Assembly: GCA_045837725.1 (NCBI GenBank) | Contig: JBEWZL010000267.1 | Span: forward strand, 124,001 to 188,000 | Source: Vermamoeba vermiformis | Lineage: Eukaryota > Tubulinea > Echinamoebida | Reading direction: 5' to 3' | Length of the DNA stretch: 64,000 nucleotides | In this document: positions 62,054 to 64,000 of the stretch, piece after piece | Layout of the letters: every line of letters begins with the position of its first letter | Numbering within the stretch: the stretch's first letter is position 1 | Notes under the pieces: model-generated | The model's input: only the letters and a program-made list of their open reading frames with translations | Told to the model about the DNA's origin: nothing | The model's database searches: none | Program-made: the position numbers and the translations under genes

Positions 62054-62441
62054 TCTAACGTAATTTTGTAAAGGCACACGTAAGGAGTTATTTACAATGG
62101 TTCACTTCGCTGATCGAAGATTTTTTGCTCAGTCTAGAAGCGATTTGCCTATTAATAATTAATATTTAATTTTTGGTAATGAATAAATTATTACCTGAAT
62201 ATTTAAACGCGTCAAAGTTCAATCTGCTAGTATTGAATTGTGGTTTGAATTTTCGATGCCTTCTGCATTCAATATCAGAACGCTTTAGCCGAAAATCTTA
62301 TTTATTTAATTGTCTTCTTACGGCACATTGTAATCTTATTGCAAAAAAATAACTTTTGATTGCAAGCAAAAAAATGTAAAAGGCGGGCAATTTCAGAAAG
62401 TCAATTCCACTAAATGCATGTAACAATTTATTTATTTATCC
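62054..62441. other. Intergenic stretch with a GC-box-like word
   Basis: 5' flank of the kinase gene 5. It contains AAAGGCGGGCAA at about 62379-62390, a partial E2F-like match. No gene supported. Confidence 0.4.
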
Positions 62442-62691
62442 TTAATTCTCCCCTTCATCTACCCCGTACATTTCTTCCTGTACTCTCCTTCTTCGGTTGG
62501 CTTCTTTATTACGTTGCGATAGTTCTGCTTTTGTTAGAGGAGGAGCGAGATGGCGGACTGGTGGTTTAACGTGCTGATAATAATGAGTAACAAATGATTT
62601 GAGCTTCGTTCGGAGGTAGCTTGGAGGTTTCCTAGCAGTGGCATAATTCAAAACACATATAGCTGACTGAGGAAGGCAATCTGGTAACTGA
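62442..62691 (-). CDS. Small basic protein, start unresolved
   Basis: The minus strand is open from an acceptor-like CAG at about 62692 to a stop at 62442. It reads YATARKPPSYLRTKLKSFV, then a Pro-rich stretch, then LTKAELSQRNKEANRRRRV and an acidic end. The frame is also open further upstream to about 62750. No ATG begins it, so a first exon is missing from my model. The size and charge would suit a mitochondrial ribosomal or assembly protein, but nothing is diagnostic. Confidence 0.4.
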
Positions 62692-62893
62692 ATATTATAA
62701 TTCCCGCCAAGAAAATGATCGTGAATGCATCGATGAACATTTCCTAATTATTTAGTAATTATTAGAACGGTGGTTGTAGTAGAATAATTCGAGGAACTGT
62801 ATGTAAGTAATGTAACTCTTACGGCGGGAAAAATGGCAAGTGAATCTTAATGGGTTGATTGTAATATAAACAGTTCACTACACGGTATCTCGA

Positions 62894-63976
62894 TTACATA
62901 TTCGGCGAGTGTTGTTCAAGGATTGTTATCGGGATCTTCATTTGGATCTTCTGTTATCAAATTGTTAGGACTCCCATAATAAAGATATAATTGCTCTATT
63001 TTACCTTTGCTAGCCCATAGTGCACAGTAACAACGATATAATGCTTCACGATAATAATTTTGGCGACTCCCTCGGTAGAAATAGTCGTGTCTTTGACCGG
63101 AATTGGCAATGAAAAGCCATGCGTCCAACTTGCCAAATATGGAAATGTTAGAACCTATTAATGAGAAAGCAATTATTCAGATGGACTTACGATGATCCAG
63201 GCGTGATAGGAAGAACGCTTTTGTCAATCTTTTGTTTAAATGGCGTAACTTTCTGTGACGACGTTGAGTCTGTGACATGATAGTCCTCGTGCTGTTCGAG
63301 CTTGACTGAAATCTCGTCAATTTTATGCGTGGATTTGTTGTCAATGGCCTAGGAACATGTTATTCACGAAAAGTGACACTTTGACACGTGACAACTTACG
63401 AATTGAAGTACGGCCGTCTCGCCAATTCTAAACGTATTCTTATCGATATTCACATTGACACTGAGGCCCTCTATGTCTTGGGCAACATGACGCTCGGGAG
63501 TGGTTGCTGCCACGGACTGTAATAGTTCGTGAACAGGACGGTGCACGATGATTTCAGCCACTAAGATACAAAAGTTAGGTCGCTCATTACTACTAGTACT
63601 ACAATACTATGCTTACCTGCCGTCTTGTCAGTGTTGAGCGGAATATCAACTGTTCCTTTGAGCTCGTAGCTGATGTTACCGATGGGTTTGTGGACTACGA
63701 ACAAATAACTTTAGTATAATGTTGATTAGAAGGATTATGCGGCTCTTACACGTTGGTGGAGCGTCAGTTGGCAGCGAAAATTCAAACGGGAGGCGACAAA
63801 ACTTGGCTTCAAGTGTCATCTAGAGAAATCTCCGTGAGTTTCAGCAGACAAAAAAAAAGTTGTTGTACCTTATCTTTCTCTTTGCCAATCAAATAGACTC
63901 GCTCTTGACAAACATTGATAGTCTGAGTACACACTACGGTAACTTTACCCGTTGAAACGACCCACAAGACGAGTTC
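62894..63976 (-). CDS. Arrestin-domain protein, 5' end outside the window
   Basis: Exons 63976-63869, 63819-63750, 63694-63617, 63560-63400, 63348-63191, 63128-63005 and 62950-62894 give 251 residues; the start lies beyond the right edge. Features: GNISYELKGTVDIP in the N-terminal arrestin sandwich, then GLSVNVNIDKNTFRIGETAV at the start of the C-terminal sandwich, KIDEISVKLEQH, and the ending KIQMKIPITIL. These are typical of alpha-arrestin/VPS26-like folds that link membrane cargo to ubiquitin ligases or trafficking. No PPxY motif is visible in the part seen. Closest family is inferred from pattern, not search. Confidence 0.75.
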
Positions 63977-64000
63977 CTACGAAGACAAAATAAGATCCGA

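Overview
This is nuclear DNA from a eukaryote with a compact, intron-rich genome. Nearly every gene is cut by short introns, mostly 45-100 bp with GT...AG ends, and neighbouring genes lie 80-300 bp apart on both strands. Frame and phase could be carried through almost every gene by hand, which is the main support for the exon models. I see no rRNA, tRNA, CRISPR array or bacterial-type operon. The organism has a minor (U12-type) spliceosomal AT-AC intron, condensin II, RasGEF and arrestin-like signalling proteins, many F-box proteins and Crinkler (CR)-type P-loop genes. That excludes the well-studied yeasts and fits an amoebozoan or an early-branching fungal or animal-side lineage, but I cannot place it further.

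Layout. 1-5.6 kb: the 3' part of a CR-type gene, then a tandem pair of F-box/multi-membrane-span genes. 6.3-10.9 kb: a small membrane protein, a Lys/Glu-rich protein and an F-box-RasGEF. 11.4-19.5 kb: an accessory block with two CR-type P-loop genes, a nuclease-fold-like gene and a partly resolved MORN-repeat gene. 19.6-30.3 kb: F-box/ankyrin-like gene, then housekeeping genes (mitochondrial TyrRS, RPL24, POLD1, RLP24, TIM10). 30.5-37 kb: a nuclease-like/kinase gene, a four-span membrane protein, an F-box gene and an unknown gene. 37.7-43.6 kb: condensin II NCAPH2, two small proteins and tubulin cofactor C. 44-46.3 kb: a CR-type gene. 46.8-48.4 kb: OGG1. 48.5-62 kb: four kinase genes with nuclease-like or helical N-terminal parts, plus another F-box gene. 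62.4-64 kb: a small gene and an arrestin-like gene cut by the window edge.

How the genes fit together. Housekeeping genes for replication and repair (POLD1, OGG1), chromosome condensation (NCAPH2), ribosomes (RPL24, RLP24) and mitochondria (TyrRS, TIM10) are interleaved with lineage-specific expansions. The expansions are: at least six F-box proteins with unrelated partner domains; five kinases, most with a PD-(D/E)XK-like part and altered catalytic motifs; and four P-loop CR-type genes. The strongest single observation is the AT-AC intron in POLD1. The most unusual system-level observation is the dispersed nuclease-like/kinase family. A striking excess of RGATCY hexamers in most of the window, missing from at least one CR-type gene, suggests two compositional classes of genes.
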